A stretch of 64,000 bases of DNA, taken from Hirundichthys speculiger (taxonomy: Eukaryota; Chordata; Actinopteri; Beloniformes; Exocoetidae). Below the pieces are notes generated by a model. That model made no database searches. It saw nothing but the letters and a program-made list of their open reading frames with translations, and was not told the origin of the DNA. The stretch spans positions 930,001 to 994,000 of the forward strand of contig JAGFBZ010000373.1 in assembly GCA_018398805.1 (NCBI GenBank), written 5' to 3'. Positions 12,600 to 23,931 of this stretch are shown one piece after another (position 1 is the stretch's first letter; each line of letters starts with the position of its first letter). A program made the position numbers and the translations under genes.

Positions 12600-15282
12600 A
12601 TTTTGAAAAAGTATCTGTCTGCCTTGATCACAATATTTCCTGAAATATTACTAAAATAAATACCATGCAAGACTTTGGTATTTCATAACCAAGGATATTG
12701 ACCATAATTGAATGCACTTTTTCCCAGAACAATTCAATAAATAAATAAAAAAAATATGAGCATGATCAACATGGTTGTTGCACTGAGAGAACTTTACTCC
12801 TAATTTTGGGAGTTATAAAAAATCTAATTATGTTCTTCCAACAATGTTCTCTCCAAATACATGATGTTGTGGATTATTGGGTTCTCCAAATGTGCAACCA
12901 GTCATCCCTTGTTTTATTCACCTCCAACTCTTTTTCCCATTTTTGCTTGACATATAAGGTTGTCTTCCCCTTAGCCATCATTGATTGTTGATATAATGTT
13001 GATATTACTCTGCACCTCTTAAAGGTGTATGAACTTATCACTGTTTTAATAACTCCATTATACTCCTGCTTCAGATTTGGTTTTATGTCCCGTTCATAGT
13101 AATCCCTTAGTTGCAAATATCTGAAATTATCCTGGTTACACAGAGAAAGTCTTTGTTTATTCTCCTGAAAACTCAAACTGACCATTCTTTATTGCAGTGC
13201 AAATAGCTGTTAAACCATTTCTCATCCAGCATTTGAAACTCAGGTCAAGAGTATTTGGTCTGAAATGTCTATCATACCCTACTCATCTAAGCAGCCTGGC
13301 CTCTGACTCCTGTTTGTGTCATACCACCTCTTTAATGAGAATTGTGTGATTTTATCCATCTGTTTGAATAGGTCTGTAGCTTCCTCTCTATCCCCAATGA
13401 GACTTTGAATTCTCCTTCTTTCTACAAATTGCTCAATTTTTTTTCCATTTGGCCACATAATAATCATCACACCAACAAACTATAGGCCTAATTCGGGCTG
13501 CATGATAATATTCCTTAAGATTTGCTAATGCCAGTCCTCCTTATTCTTTCCTAAGCTGAAGTGTCTCAAATTTGATATGTGGTTTTTGACGATTCCATAT
13601 TAACCTTGAGATATCTTTATCCCATATTCTAAATCGTTTTTCAGGAATCTCAGTTGGTAATGCTTGAAAGAGATATAAAAATCTTGGAAGGATATTCATT
13701 TTTATAGTTTGTAATCTTGAGCTAAAGTCTAGGGGCATAACTTTCCACCTGTCCAAATCGGTCCTTATACTTTTCTCGGCCTTAACATAATTGGTGTCAT
13801 ACAAATCTTCAAGTTTCCTGGTAAGAGTCACAACAAGGTATTTCATGGATGTTGATTTCCAATTTAAATTGAGTTTCTGTTTCAAATTTGTGTTATGCCC
13901 AGCTCGTGGAAGAGCATAACAAAGGGAGGTCCACACAATGACAGCTTTCAAACAAAATGCTTAATATATTAAAAGTAAAACGACACAAGGAACTCAATAG
14001 CTAAGTCAAAGAAACCAAAGAAACCAAGGCTAAACTAAACATAAACAACCCAAACAAAACCAAAGGGTGCCAGGAAGGCACCAGCCTTCCAGGAGGGAGA
14101 GCGAGAGATCTTGGATTTCCCCAAACTTTTAACAGCACAGGTGAAAGCAATCACCAACGAGGAGGGAGGGGCAAGCAACCAGGGAGAGGAGGGAACCTGC
14201 AAGAAAAAGCAGAGGCAGGAACACAGGGAAACTGATCTGAGGCCTGTGGGTGTCACAATTTGTTCCTGGTGAAAAATTCAGTGTTAGAATTTGCGTTTTA
14301 GCTAGGTTAAATTTATAACCTGAGTAAAATCCAAAGTTCTCAAGAAGATTAATTAATATGGGAAGGCATGTATCTGGGTCTTCAGGGTAGCATATAACAT
14401 CATCAGCAAAAAGGCCAGTAATGTGATCCTCATTCTCAATTCTTATGCCTTTCAGTTCTCTGTTTTGTGTAATTGCTTGGGCTAACGGCTCTATAAAGAG
14501 TGTAGGAGATAGACAACATCCTAGTCTGGTGGATCTCTCTAGTTGAATGCTTTCTGACAAACTTCCATTGATTGTAATTCTTGCTGTTGGGGCATGATAT
14601 AGTGTCTTAATACATCCCTCAATTTCACACTCCTTTACTCAATAATGATCATTATTGTTCATGAAAAAATAATCTATTCTAGAATAACTATCATGGGGGG
14701 CCGAATAGTGAGTATAGTCTCTCTAGGAGGGATGGAATTCTCTTCAGAGGTCAACTATCCCAAATTCTTTAAATGTAGTTTTAACCAATTTGGTAGCTTG
14801 GTTAGTTTTTTTCTTTTTATTTGCAGTGTCTAATTTGTCATTCATCACAATATTGAAGTCACCTCCACAGATCAATATTCCCCCCATATCCATCAGTATG
14901 TTGTTAAGCAAGGACTTGGAAGAAATGTTTTCCACTATCAAGTGGGGCATAAACAATGACCAGCATCACCACTTCATTCTCCAATTTTCCCTTCACAACC
15001 ACATATCTACCCTTCTTATTACAGACTGTCTTGATACACTCAAATTTAACAGAATTTGAAATCAATATAGCCACACCTCTTTTACCACCATGACGGAATG
15101 TACTGTAAAATGTATTAGCATATCCAAACTTTTTAAGTTTCTCACTTTCTTGCCCTGTTAAAGGTGTTTCTTGTAAATAGATCACATGAGCTTTTAAACT
15201 TGGTCCTCACTTTCTGGTGCTTGATAGGGTTATTGAGGCCATTAACATTCACCGACATTATCTTAATATTATTCTCTGCCAT
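12600..15282 (-). pseudogene. L1 ORF2 (endonuclease/reverse transcriptase), broken
   Basis: The ATG at 15280-15282 starts MAENNIKIMSVNVNGLN, a typical L1 ORF2 start. A frameshift precedes IYLQETP (catalytic Glu region) near 15180. The endonuclease continues through GGDFNIV near 14870 to SRIDYFF near 14670. The sequence then jumps to [10 protein letters not shown] near 14580, so the finger and early palm of the reverse transcriptase are missing. The palm motif FADDV is present near 14400. A solo LTR at 13891-14257 interrupts the frame. The C-terminal region (RLIWNRQKPHIKF, 13.58-13.62 kb) follows with more stops towards 12.9 kb. It cannot encode an active polymerase. Confidence 0.75.
13891..14257 (-). 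mobile_element. Solo LTR inserted in the L1
   Basis: The 367-bp segment begins TGTTATGCCC and ends GGGTGTCACA on the plus strand, so it has the TG...CA ends of an LTR. It is flanked by the 5-bp duplication ATTTG (13886-13890 and 14258-14262). Removing it and one ATTTG restores continuity of the L1 sequence on both sides. Strand is inferred from a T-rich segment and pyrimidine bias typical of fish gypsy LTRs. It is younger than the L1. Confidence 0.75.
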
Positions 15283-15860
15283 TAACACAGATAGAAAAAC
15301 TCAATCCAGATTTCAAACTAACAAAAACTACAGTAAACAAACCCTGTAACATTAAATGAACACAATATTTTCTGACTTCCAAAAGGAAGGATGAATTTGA
15401 CCATCCTTTAGGTTCCCTGTTGGTGGGGGGAGGGATAGATTCCTCATTTTTGGAGGGGCCTTCCCTAGAGAGCAAGTTTCCAACTCTACTAGAAATGTCC
15501 AACATTTGGCGTCTGCAGCCATATCCTCAGTCGGCTTAAAATAAAGTCTTGAAAGAGTCAGTATGATTCTAAACAATTAAAGTCTTTAACACATGAAACG
15601 AGTAGTTACAAAAGGATTGGGTAGGCTGCTATAATCCTCAAAGTAAAATAAAATGACACCGCCTTTTGAAAATTAGATTCCAGAGGGGAAAAAAAACAAA
15701 AACAATTTAAATGGAGAATTTACTCATTTAAACTCACATGACGAAAAAGTGCTTTATAGCCTAATGCAAATAATAGGATGTCTCTTCGGAAGTAGCCTAA
15801 TTTCTTCTTTTCTTTATTTAGGTTATTTACATCAATCCTATGAGTCTCTTCTAAACTCTG

Positions 15861-16844
15861 TCAGCCTCTCGCCCGCTGAGCTGTCTTCTCTGAAGTGACG
15901 GTTCTCCATGGAAGAAGCTCGTTGAGCCGCTCCTCTACGTCTCTCATGTTATTCCTGTCGCCCTTATTCACTGACACCTGAAATCCACGTCTTTGTAGAT
16001 CGTGGGCCGCCTCCTCCACACTCCCGTAGGTCTGCAGTCCGGTGTCCCAGTGGATACGCATCTTTGTATAAGGTGTCTGGAAACGGACCCCCTTCTCCTT
16101 CAGGGCAGTTTTGATTGGGCCATAAGCTTTGCGCTTTTCCACAACATCAGCTGTATAGTTGTTGTCAAAATACACTCGTTTCCCACCAATCTCCACTTTT
16201 TTTCTGTCATGCTTTCTTTAAGACAAGTTCTTTAATTTGGAATTGGAGGAAATTGACAATTATGGACCTAGCTGTTGCATTTGTGGTCGGCTTCGGACCT
16301 AGTGCTCTATGAGGCCGCTGAATTTGTAAATCCAGCTCAGATGGCAGGTCGAGCTGGTTTTTGAGTAGGTTCTTCAGAAAGTCCATCACCGATTTCCCTT
16401 CTTTATCCTCAGGAATTCCATAAATTCGCAGATTGTTTCTCCTAGAGCGGCTCTCCAAGTTGTCTATTTTGTCTTGCATCTCCCTGTTTAGCTTTATTGT
16501 CGTTATCAGCGTCTCTTTCAGTTCGGAGCAGGCAGATTCCAGGTCAATTATCCTTGTCTGCGCCTCAGGCTATATTAGCATTCTGGTTCTGTATTTCCCA
16601 CAAGACATTGGTTTTGAACTCAGAGAAATCCTCCTTCATGGTTGTTTTGACTTCGTTTTTGAATTCACTTTAATCTTTCTTAATGTCCTGTTTGAGGTCT
16701 TTTATCTCTTTGGAAAGTTCTGTTAGACTTTTAAGCAGGGTACTTTCGTCTGTGCTAGTGTTACCTTTGGAGGGCGTTAGCTCTTCTTTTCCAACTTTTC
16801 CCTTTTCGGCCATCTTCTGCTTTTTTATTCTTTTTGTATCCATC
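15861..16844 (-). pseudogene. L1 ORF1 (RNA-binding chaperone), broken
   Basis: The ATG at 16842-16844 begins MDTKRIKKQKMAEKGK, a lysine-rich head. A heptad-like coiled coil follows (LLKSLTELSKEIKDLKQDI), then an in-frame TAA near 16670 and a second stop near 16570. The RRM-like part carries the L1 ORF1 signature RSRRNNLRIYGIPE (near 16440). After a frameshift around 16200, the C-terminal domain continues from VEIGGKRVYF to the end at 15861. L1 ORF1 proteins are trimeric RNA-binding chaperones of the LINE particle. This copy has at least two stops and one frameshift. Confidence 0.75.
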
Positions 16845-16993
16845 TTTTGACTCAGATTAATTTCCCCTCTCTTAATTTCTAGTTAAATTACATTAAATGC
16901 AGTGCATGTGTTTTAAAAGAGGACATTGTTAGCGCCGACTCTATGAGCTCCCTATTACCCGTCCATCTCCTGCTAGCAGCACCCCGGAAGTCC

Positions 16994-17007
16994 AGCTTCA
17001 TCACATT
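16994..17007. repeat. L1 target-site duplication, 5' side
   Basis: Exact copy of the 14-mer AGCTTCATCACATT at 12282-12295. Confidence 0.85.
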
Positions 17008-18904
17008 TGTTCACTCTGCATTTCCACTCATCTTTTAGTTGCTCATTTGCGGCGCACGGAGTAAGTACTTGGGCTCTTATGTTGTGTCTTTTAAACACTG
17101 CTACTGAACATTAAGTTTGAAATAAGTTTTCACTCACATTAACCAAGGCACAGAGTGAAGAATGATCATTGTAGTGATTCAGCTAAAGTGTTGTTCATCC
17201 AGTTTATGCTTATATCATCATTTTTTTCATATGGCTGACTTTATTTATTTTTTGTTCAGGAAACAGTAATCTAGGAGATATTATTTGGAAAGTGGTGCAA
17301 CAGCCATGCACATTGCTTTCTGTATTGTAGTAACATTGATTACATTTAGAGTGAAAAAAAGAAGTCATTGAGGCGTAGATTTCGATAAAAGTAGATAAAT
17401 TATTGAGAGCAAAAAATTCTCTAAACTTTGGTTGGGTATTTGTTGTTCAACTTTGCAAAAGAGCAAAGCAAACAAAATTATCAGTAATACAATAGATGTC
17501 AGTAGCCACATTATTATTGGTCCTCACTGAAAGCTTTCTGGTTAATTGCATATTTTTTCTGACATTAAGGAGCTCACGCAGCAGACCCTGTTCACTGTAT
17601 GATTTAATCTGCCAATCTTGCACTTTATATTACTAGAATTTTTTTTTGTTTTTCTTTGCCAGTAATCAGAATACACTATGTTGGAGTCATTATGTATAGC
17701 AAAACTGGATGATACATATTAGGGATATTGATTTACCTATAAAAAAAATTTAATTTTTCAGTGACTCAGAGTGTTACATGCAGTACTAAGCCTCATTTTA
17801 GCCACATGACCAGGAGAGGCACCAGCCTCACTGCAGAGACGGGGGTAGATGAAGGAGCCGAAGCTGGATCCAGGGTCCCTGCTGGGTCCATGTCAGCCAA
17901 GTCTGTTCTGTTAGAATTTGGATATTGAGAGGACCAAAACACGGGAGACTAGGACACAGGAGGAATCAAAAAAGTCCTTTAAGTAGATAAACAAAAGTGC
18001 TTCAAGGGCAAAAAATCTGGAAGTAAAAATAAATAGGCAAATATCCAAAAGACAGCTGTCACTCAAAGGAGGAGGGACACAGGGAGGCATTGAATGCAGA
18101 GTGCAAAACCAATAACCTTAACTAAGGCGGTGTCTGTGTTAGTCTATATTAAAATGTAAAAATAAAGCAGATCTGCATCTCAGCTCAGTGTCTGGAAAGT
18201 CGTTACACCAATATCATACACCCCACTAGCACAGTGGTTCTCAATCGGGGGGGCACGGGTGCAGAAGGAGAGGGAAGAAATAATCATGACATAACACGGA
18301 CTCGCTTGTTTTTAGTATGAAATATATGGAGCAGATTCCTTTTACCTTAAATTGGCAGAACTGAACTTCAACTACACTCACAATTATTGTTTTCAGAACA
18401 ATCAGGTTAACATTACAGCATTGACACGTCTCTTGTGTTTCCCACATGTTATATCCTGCATTAGTCAATACAACCTATGACGTCACACTAAATACACGCT
18501 GAATTAATAATGTTGATAAAGCACAGCCCGCCTATTCACCAAATTTGTCATCAGACTCTGCCATGGTGTCAAAGCCTCAGCTAGTATATTCTACAAACCA
18601 CCACAAAAGTAGTCCCATACCCACAACAAACCCTTGAAATAAACACACTAATGTCAGGAAAGCAAAACAAGAGCAATAAAATATAAAACACATGCATTTT
18701 ATAACAAAATCCATCTCCGCCTAGTTCACCCATAATGCTCTACGGCTGCCCGACTACAAATCTGTCCAGTTTTACTGGTGGTACTGAAAACTTTTTGTGA
18801 GTCGTATCTGAAAGCTCTTCTTATTCTCAACAATGTTCTCCCTCTCTCTCCCTACCAGTCAGAGCGCTGCATGCTCATCTCTTCATGGCCAGACTGGAAA
18901 TGAA
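17008..18904. other. Unassigned
   Basis: No gene recognised. CAGTGGTTCTCAATCG at 18231 resembles a hAT left terminus, but no matching right end or 8-bp duplication was found. From about 18700 the sequence becomes less AT-rich. Confidence 0.4.
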
Positions 18905-18918
18905 TCGCGCATGCGCGA
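18905..18918. promoter_or_regulatory. Perfect palindromic NRF1-type site
   Basis: TCGCGCATGCGCGA is a perfect 14-bp palindrome containing GCGCATGCGC, the core of the vertebrate NRF1 consensus. It lies in a locally CpG-containing segment within AT-rich DNA, about 80 bp upstream of a repeat shared with 54.1 kb. This may be a small promoter, perhaps carried by a transposable element. Confidence 0.45.
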
Positions 18919-18987
18919 ACTGCGAGCTGTTACCTGGAAGGGGGGGGGGTGTACATACAGACTGTGTAACGTTGTCAGTTCCATGCC

Positions 18988-19110
18988 GTTCCAAGCAGAG
19001 AAAACCGGACTTTTTCTTTTGTTTTCACTGGCGTGTTACCCGCTTGTCATGAACCTGGAATAGCACAGTACGGCGGTTTCCCTACTACGGTTCGGAGGCC
19101 AGGGGCCGTA
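18988..19110. repeat. Dispersed repeat, copy shared with 54087-54213
   Basis: The segment with CAGAGAAAACCGGAC, then TACTACGGTTCG and GGTAACA recurs at 54087-54213 in the same orientation and order with moderate divergence. The 54-kb copy runs on to a pogo/Tigger-like terminus, so this may be an internal part of the same family. Confidence 0.6.
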
Positions 19111-19249
19111 CGGTAACACATGAAAGCGCATTTTGATGTGATGGGATGTGCACCCAAAACATGGCCACTTTTCACCAAATAAACTTTATTTCTAAATTAT
19201 TTAGATATGTTTGCCTTGGTGACACATGACAAATGTGCAGAAATCATAG

Positions 19250-19376
19250 AAAAAAAAAAAATCATTTTTTGGATTTTGTGGCCCTCGCCACTGGCGACAA
19301 GGCAGGAAAAAATGGTCAAAATTGTCAAATTTTGGTTGCATTTGGCGACCAATTAGTTGCGATTTTATGCCCTGAC
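19250..19376. mobile_element. Possible hAT-type terminus
   Basis: The segment ends GCGATTTTATGCCCTG, preceded by GGCGACCAATTAGTTGC. Its reverse complement begins CAGGGCATAAAATCG, which resembles hAT-type transposon ends in fish. I could not find the other end or the 8-bp duplication, so the boundary on the left is open. Confidence 0.3.
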
Positions 19377-20820
19377 TTATAGTATTGCAGTGTTCTTTTT
19401 CGCTTCATATGTTTGTTTTTTTGTACTGAAAGTTCACATGCTGTTACAAGATAACTTAAGGACTTGCAGAGTGTTGTGGGGGTGCTGCACTTTCTCCTTC
19501 AGCAGTGACAGTGGAAAGCTTTGTTTGCAGATAAAAAGGAAAAAAAAAAATCATATTTCAGTTGAGTTGATGACATTAGCTGATGACCCTGGAACTAACA
19601 AATCAGTAGCACAAGAACATTCGATAAATGAGATATTTTCAGCTGCATGCACTCACGGTTGCCTTAAGGAATCCCCGAGGCTCTTGTGATGCTAATATGA
19701 ATTGTAAAAATGTGACTTAAAAGACTAATACCTCAGTTAATGTACTCCAATCTCGTATGTCTGAATAGAAGCATACAAAACATTAAAGGACAAGTGACTG
19801 ACACCTGAATGTCTAAATGCTGTCATTTTAATATGTTTTTAAATTGATAATAGATTTTTATGTCGTGTTTTCTCTTGGCTCCCCAGTTTTTGTTTCCCCA
19901 ATTCCTACCAATAAGCCTCTTCAAAATCAAACAAGAACTTTAACAGCTATTTCCCGTAGGATATATTTTGGACTATAATCATGAAAATCTATCATTACTT
20001 TCACGCTTTGATACATTTTACCTGGAGGGCTACAGATAATCAAAAGAAAGATCAGAGGGAGATAAAACCTCCCTTCTTCATGAACGTTCCTCGTGGTCTG
20101 ACTGCAGGTTTTGTAAGAAGCACTGGAGCGAGTGGTGCCAGGAGGAAGCCTAGACCAAATAAACCAGAGAGCAAGTCTCTGAAGATGAAACAAAAGAAAA
20201 AAAAATTTGTCTATGCATCTAACAAATCATGTACTGAATATCTTAGTACAATGTTTTCATTCTGTGGCCACAAGTTGCTTACATATTTAACTTAAAAATG
20301 TGGCAAAGGATGTTTCCCTTATTTAACATATGACTTAGCAAGAGAAAGTGGGTTTTTCTTGCAGACGTTAGCCTGCACCGTATGTGTTGTTTAGTGCTTT
20401 TGAGATTAAAAGCTAATATGTGAATAATCCCCTTATCACATAACATATCAGCATTAACGTCTGTACACTTATTTAAAAGCTTTTATTTTCACCTCAAAAC
20501 CCACTGGAACAAAGTGTTTACAGTCAGAGGAGTTGACATGGAGAAACTGCATCAAATGATCACATTCATGCTTAAGAAAGGGTGTCCACTGTATCTTAAC
20601 TTGGCACCTTTACAATATGTTTTAACATCAGTGATGCCAAAATTGGCCCAAAGAGTTCAACCAGTTTTATGGAAAACAGAATGATTGACTGAATGACTGC
20701 ACTCATAAACTGCTGCTCCAGAAATAATGCTCTCTAATAAATACATTATGTAAGGTTCAAAATCAGCTAGACTAAATCTAAGGATCACGGGGGAATCAGG
20801 TGGCTGTTTAAACAAACTAC
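19377..20820. other. Unassigned
   Basis: No gene recognised. Overlapping 104- and 88-codon frames on opposite strands at 19.9-20.3 kb look like chance. Confidence 0.4.
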
Positions 20821-20828
20821 ATCAGGTA

Positions 20829-21555
20829 TAGGCTTGGGCGGTATCCAGATTTTGATACCGTCAAACTTTCTTCACATTTTGCCACGGTATACGGCAGGGG
20901 TGTCAAACTCCAGTCCTCGAGGGCCGCTGTCCTGCATACCTTAGATGTTTCCCTGCTTCAGCACACCTGATTCAAATGAATGGATTATCACCACCTTGTC
21001 ATCCAGGTCTGCACAAGTCTGTTAATGGCCCAGTCATTTGAATCAGGTGTGCTGAAGCGGGGAAACATCTAAAAAATGCAGGACAGTGGCCCTCCAGGAC
21101 TGGATCTTGACATCCCTGGTATACGGTATTACCGTGACTATTATCATGACTGGCTTGTGCCTTCACCTTCGGAAATTGAATACCAAACTTATACAATGTA
21201 TAAATTGCTTCATCAGTATTTGCCGGCTCTCCTTTCTCGTTTGCCTGGAACCTGAAATACTCCCAAACTGCAGAAGTTGTTTCTTTTTTGACACCAAGTC
21301 ACTCCGTGCAGGATCTGCCATCTTTCTCTCCCTCTCTCTCCTCCGCACTGTCACGTGACGACGTCACGTTCATAAACATTATGGAAAGTCTCCAAAAGTA
21401 GGCTAAAACATAACTGTTTAAGTAAAACTGAAAATTCAACCACACATTTGTGCTGCTGGACATAGAATCAATTTTCACGACAGTATTGGAACTGATACCA
21501 CTGCTATTTTTAAACACCGCGGTATACGGTATTGCTGTAATACCGCCCAAGCCTA
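20829..21555. mobile_element. hAT element carrying a nested miniature
   Basis: The ends are TAGGCTTGGGCGGTAT and ATACCGCCCAAGCCTA, perfect 16-bp inverted repeats. The flanks are ATCAGGTA (20821-20828) and TTCAGGTA (21556-21563), an 8-bp target duplication with one mismatch. Without the nested 224-bp element and its duplication it is about 495 bp and has no transposase. Confidence 0.8.
20895..21118. mobile_element. hAT-type miniature with hairpin-forming arms
   Basis: The element starts CAGGGGTGTCAA and ends TTGACATCCCTG, flanked by GTATACGG on both sides (20887-20894 and 21119-21126). Inside, a long inverted repeat pairs around GATGTTTCCCTGCTTCAG and CTGAAGCGGGGAAACATC. It is nested in the hAT at 20829-21555 and is therefore younger. 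Confidence 0.85.
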
Positions 21556-21609
21556 TTCAGGTATGGAATTAGACTGACAATGGACAATCAGAGCTTCCAA
21601 CCTCCTGAC

Positions 21610-21613
<4 letters not shown>

Positions 21614-21676
<63 letters not shown>
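21614..21676. repeat. (TA)n microsatellite
   Basis: About 31 TA units in a nearly perfect run. The open frame of alternating Tyr-Ile codons here is an artefact of the repeat. Confidence 0.95.
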
Positions 21677-21677
<1 letters not shown>

Positions 21678-22025
21678 ATTTATTTTTGGCACCTACTCAT
21701 TGTCACAGTTGACCTCATGCAGTTTTATGAACCACAAACCAGAGAAACAGGTCAAAATAAGAGATAGGGCCCTGCACGTGATCACGTATGTGATTTCTGT
21801 CTGTAGCAGGAGGCCCTATGAACGAATATCGAGACCTGTGATTGGCTACTAGGATGGTCATTACTGTGCCGTCGGTTGTCTGTACGCTGATTGGCTGACA
21901 CGCATCTCCCATCTCTTGCTCTCGTTAGCTACGCACAGAGGAGAGATCGTCAAAGTGAGTGTACCTTCCATAGATTTTGCGTATGCACGTACATGTACTG
22001 TATGTACATGTACATCCACATTGCG
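21677..22025. other. Unassigned, probably 5' part of the decayed hAT
   Basis: No gene recognised. A short imperfect inverted repeat (ATAGGGCCCTGC and GCAGGAGGCCCTAT, 21766-21822) and a TACATGTAC-rich segment near 21990-22015 are present. Confidence 0.3.
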
Positions 22026-22093
22026 GTTTTCACCATCCGCGGGGGGGTCACAGCCCCCATTAACCGCGAAGTGTGGGGGATTACTGTAAATGT
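22026..22093. mobile_element. Pogo/Tigger-like terminus, related to 54330-54413
   Basis: The reverse complement begins TACAGTAATCCCCCACACT and goes on to CGCGGTTAATGGGG. The terminus at 54413 has the same plan (TACAGTGATCCC, then CACGGTTAATGGGG). TACAGT-ATCCC ends with a TA flank resemble pogo/Tigger-class elements. No second end was found. Confidence 0.4.
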
Positions 22094-22464
22094 AGCTAAC
22101 GGTAGAGATTTTTACTATACCAGCCTACCGCGACTGCACCAAGTTGATAATGTCAAGCTGCGCCTACTTTGGTTGAAAGTGAATGTGAAAACAAGGCAGC
22201 GGTTGAAATTGTGGAGAGAGGTGAGGAGGACTAAGTGCTAGTAAAAAAAAAAAGACTGGTGCAACATCGGTCACTTCATACAACAAAAAGAATCAGAGGT
22301 GGATTTATATTACAAATGCCATTACTGTAATCTTGGGTAAGGTAATGGTGCCATTTCTTACAGTGGAAGAAAGCAGTTTTAGGAACATGATAAAGACACT
22401 TGGTGGATGCTACGAGTTACCTAGCCGCAAATACTTTAGCCCAGTGATTCTCAAAGTGTGGGCA

Positions 22465-22479
22465 GCGGCCCCCTGGTGG
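22465..22479 (-). promoter_or_regulatory. CTCF-like motif carried by a hAT element
   Basis: On the minus strand the sequence is CCACCAGGGGGCCGC, a close match to the CTCF core. It lies inside the hAT miniature, about 25 bp from its left end, so other copies of this family may carry it too. Confidence 0.4.
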
Positions 22480-22724
22480 TCCGTCGAGGTACTGCAGGTG
22501 GACCGTGAGAGGTCATTAAAAATAAACAAATATGTTTAAAATCCTCGATTTTTAAAATATGTTTTTAAATTGCTGTAAAATATCTATTACATGATTTAAA
22601 AATATTAGAAATAATAAAACAAACCAAGGGAGTGTTATTCTACTGTAATCTTAACTTAACATGACAAGTGACAATTTATTTGTTGACCCTTACATTATTG
22701 GAATGTAGCTTTTAGTCTTGTATG

Positions 22725-23616
22725 TGTCATGTTCTGCTGCATTAAGGGAGGACCCAGGAGCAGGAGTACAAACAAAAACAAGGGTTTATTAACAAAAACA
22801 CAAAATCAAGAATCACAAAAGCCAAAAATCCAAAACACTAAAGTCCACAACCACAAAAATACCAAAGAACAAAACTAAACTTAACTTCTGGAGACCTGGT
22901 GAGGAGAAGGACGACGACAGGGGAACAGGCAGAACAGGCAGAACAGCAAACCACATAACGTGCCACAAAGAAGAAATGGAGCCATAGAGGACAGGGGAAA
23001 ATGAACAAGACTTAAAGGTGGGGTAGGTGTTCTTTTTTTGCAGCACTTTTTACAATATTGCCTGAAAACCTATTCACATTCCCATTGCAGCCACTGAAAT
23101 AAAATGTTTGCAAAAAAAACTGAAATATTTTGGTCCGGTCTAGAAGGTATAATGAGAGAAAAACTCTGACCAATCAATGTACTGATCATCTTTACTTTCA
23201 TTGGCTGCCTAATACGTCCATCAAATATCAATGCACTCCCACCCACCCCTCCCTCCCTCCCTGTGGTTCATGTAGTCGTGAATTGTGTGAAGGCGTGGTT
23301 TCGAGGGGTGGGCTGAAGAGGAGGAGGCAGAGCCTTTGAGAGGAGGGAGGGAGTGTATATTTTCAAAATCTCACTTGAGTTGGATTGCTGGAACCGTTTT
23401 TTCAAAGAACACCTACCCCACCTTTAATAGACAGAGGAACAAACGAGAGGCAGGTGCAGGGAATCAAGGTAACAAGAGGGAGGAAGCAAAGCAGAACACA
23501 GTGAAGACAAGACAGACCTTTTAAAGTAAAACAGGAAACACTAAAGACAGGGAGAGATGCCAACTTGACACAGACATACACACACAGGGCTTCCATGGCC
23601 GACCCAGGCCATGACA
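22725..23616 (-). mobile_element. Gypsy-type solo LTR with nested miniature
   Basis: The segment has TG...CA ends (TGTCATG and CATGACA) and a 5-bp target duplication GTATG (22720-22724 and 23617-23621). On the minus strand an AATAAA polyadenylation signal lies about 65 bp from the end, as in a real LTR, so transcription would run on the minus strand. Without the nested 408-bp element the LTR is about 480 bp. No internal retrotransposon sequence remains, which indicates LTR-LTR recombination. Confidence 0.8.
23016..23423. mobile_element. piggyBac-type miniature (TTAA target)
   Basis: The 408-bp element is flanked by TTAA on both sides (23012-23015 and 23424-23427) and has inverted ends AGGTGGGGTAGGTGTTCTTT. 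The exact TTAA duplication is the hallmark of piggyBac elements. It has no transposase and lies in the solo LTR, so it is the youngest layer of the stack. Confidence 0.8.
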
Positions 23617-23931
23617 GTATGTTAATCAAAGTGGTGTTTTAAGGTTTGGATGGGCCGCAGAGATTTTTCACATTTCAGATTGGGCCTTGGTAGTTTCTGA
23701 AGTTTGAGAATGGCTGCTTTAGCCAAACTGATATGTACAACAAAGTCCGCCAGCAAGTAGAGAAAGATATCGCGAGCATAAAACACTATGCAACTACTAT
23801 GGACTTGTAGTTGAGTCGCACAATGGAGCCTTACATTAGTCTCACAATCCACTTCATCAATGAAGAGTGGGAAGTTGTGCAACAGATGCCTACAGACAGA
23901 ATATTTCTCTGAGGATCATATGTGTGAACTT

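Larger units (their letters stand above)
12296..16993 (-). mobile_element. L1-type LINE, minus strand, internally deleted
   Basis: The element runs from its 5' end (minus-strand GGACTTCCGGGGTGC at 16993) to its 3' end at 12296 and is bounded by the 14-bp duplication AGCTTCATCACATT. It carries an ORF1 with coiled coil and RRM-like region, then an ORF2 with AP-endonuclease and reverse transcriptase, in the L1 order. At 4.7 kb including a 367-bp solo LTR it is short for an L1: about 1 kb or more is missing between the endonuclease end and the reverse-transcriptase core, near 14635. The 5' end appears complete, which is unusual for LINE insertions. Confidence 0.8.
22442..23716. mobile_element. 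hAT miniature inserted in the hAT transposase
   Basis: The ends are CAGTGATTCTCAAAGT and, inverted, CAGCCATTCTCAAACT. The 8-bp duplication CTTTAGCC is exact (22434-22441 and 23717-23724). Removing the solo LTR nested inside leaves about 380 bp without coding potential. Confidence 0.85.
22303..23912 (+). pseudogene. hAT (ZBED-type) transposase, split by a nested insertion
   Basis: The first part (22333-22441) reads FLTVEESSFRNMIKTL and then YELPSRKYFS, a conserved stretch of ZBED-like hAT transposases. It stops exactly at the target site of the hAT miniature at 22442-23716. After the duplicated CTTTAGCC the frame resumes with MYNKVRQQVEKDI, then TTMDL, a TAG where the family usually has Trp, and RTMEPYISLTIHFI. 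This is the region around the first catalytic Asp of the RNase-H-like fold. Further stops and a microsatellite follow. The terminus of this old element may be at 24440. It is inactive. Confidence 0.65.

Noticed and set aside
18225..18260. hAT left terminus CAGTGGTTCTCAATCG
   Set aside because: No matching right end or 8-bp duplication was found downstream, so no element could be bounded.
19357..19689. 110-codon frame as a possible gene
   Set aside because: It starts inside a probable hAT terminus and shows no domain; likely chance.
21580..21852. Frame with a long Tyr-Ile repeat
   Set aside because: It is a translated (TA)n microsatellite.
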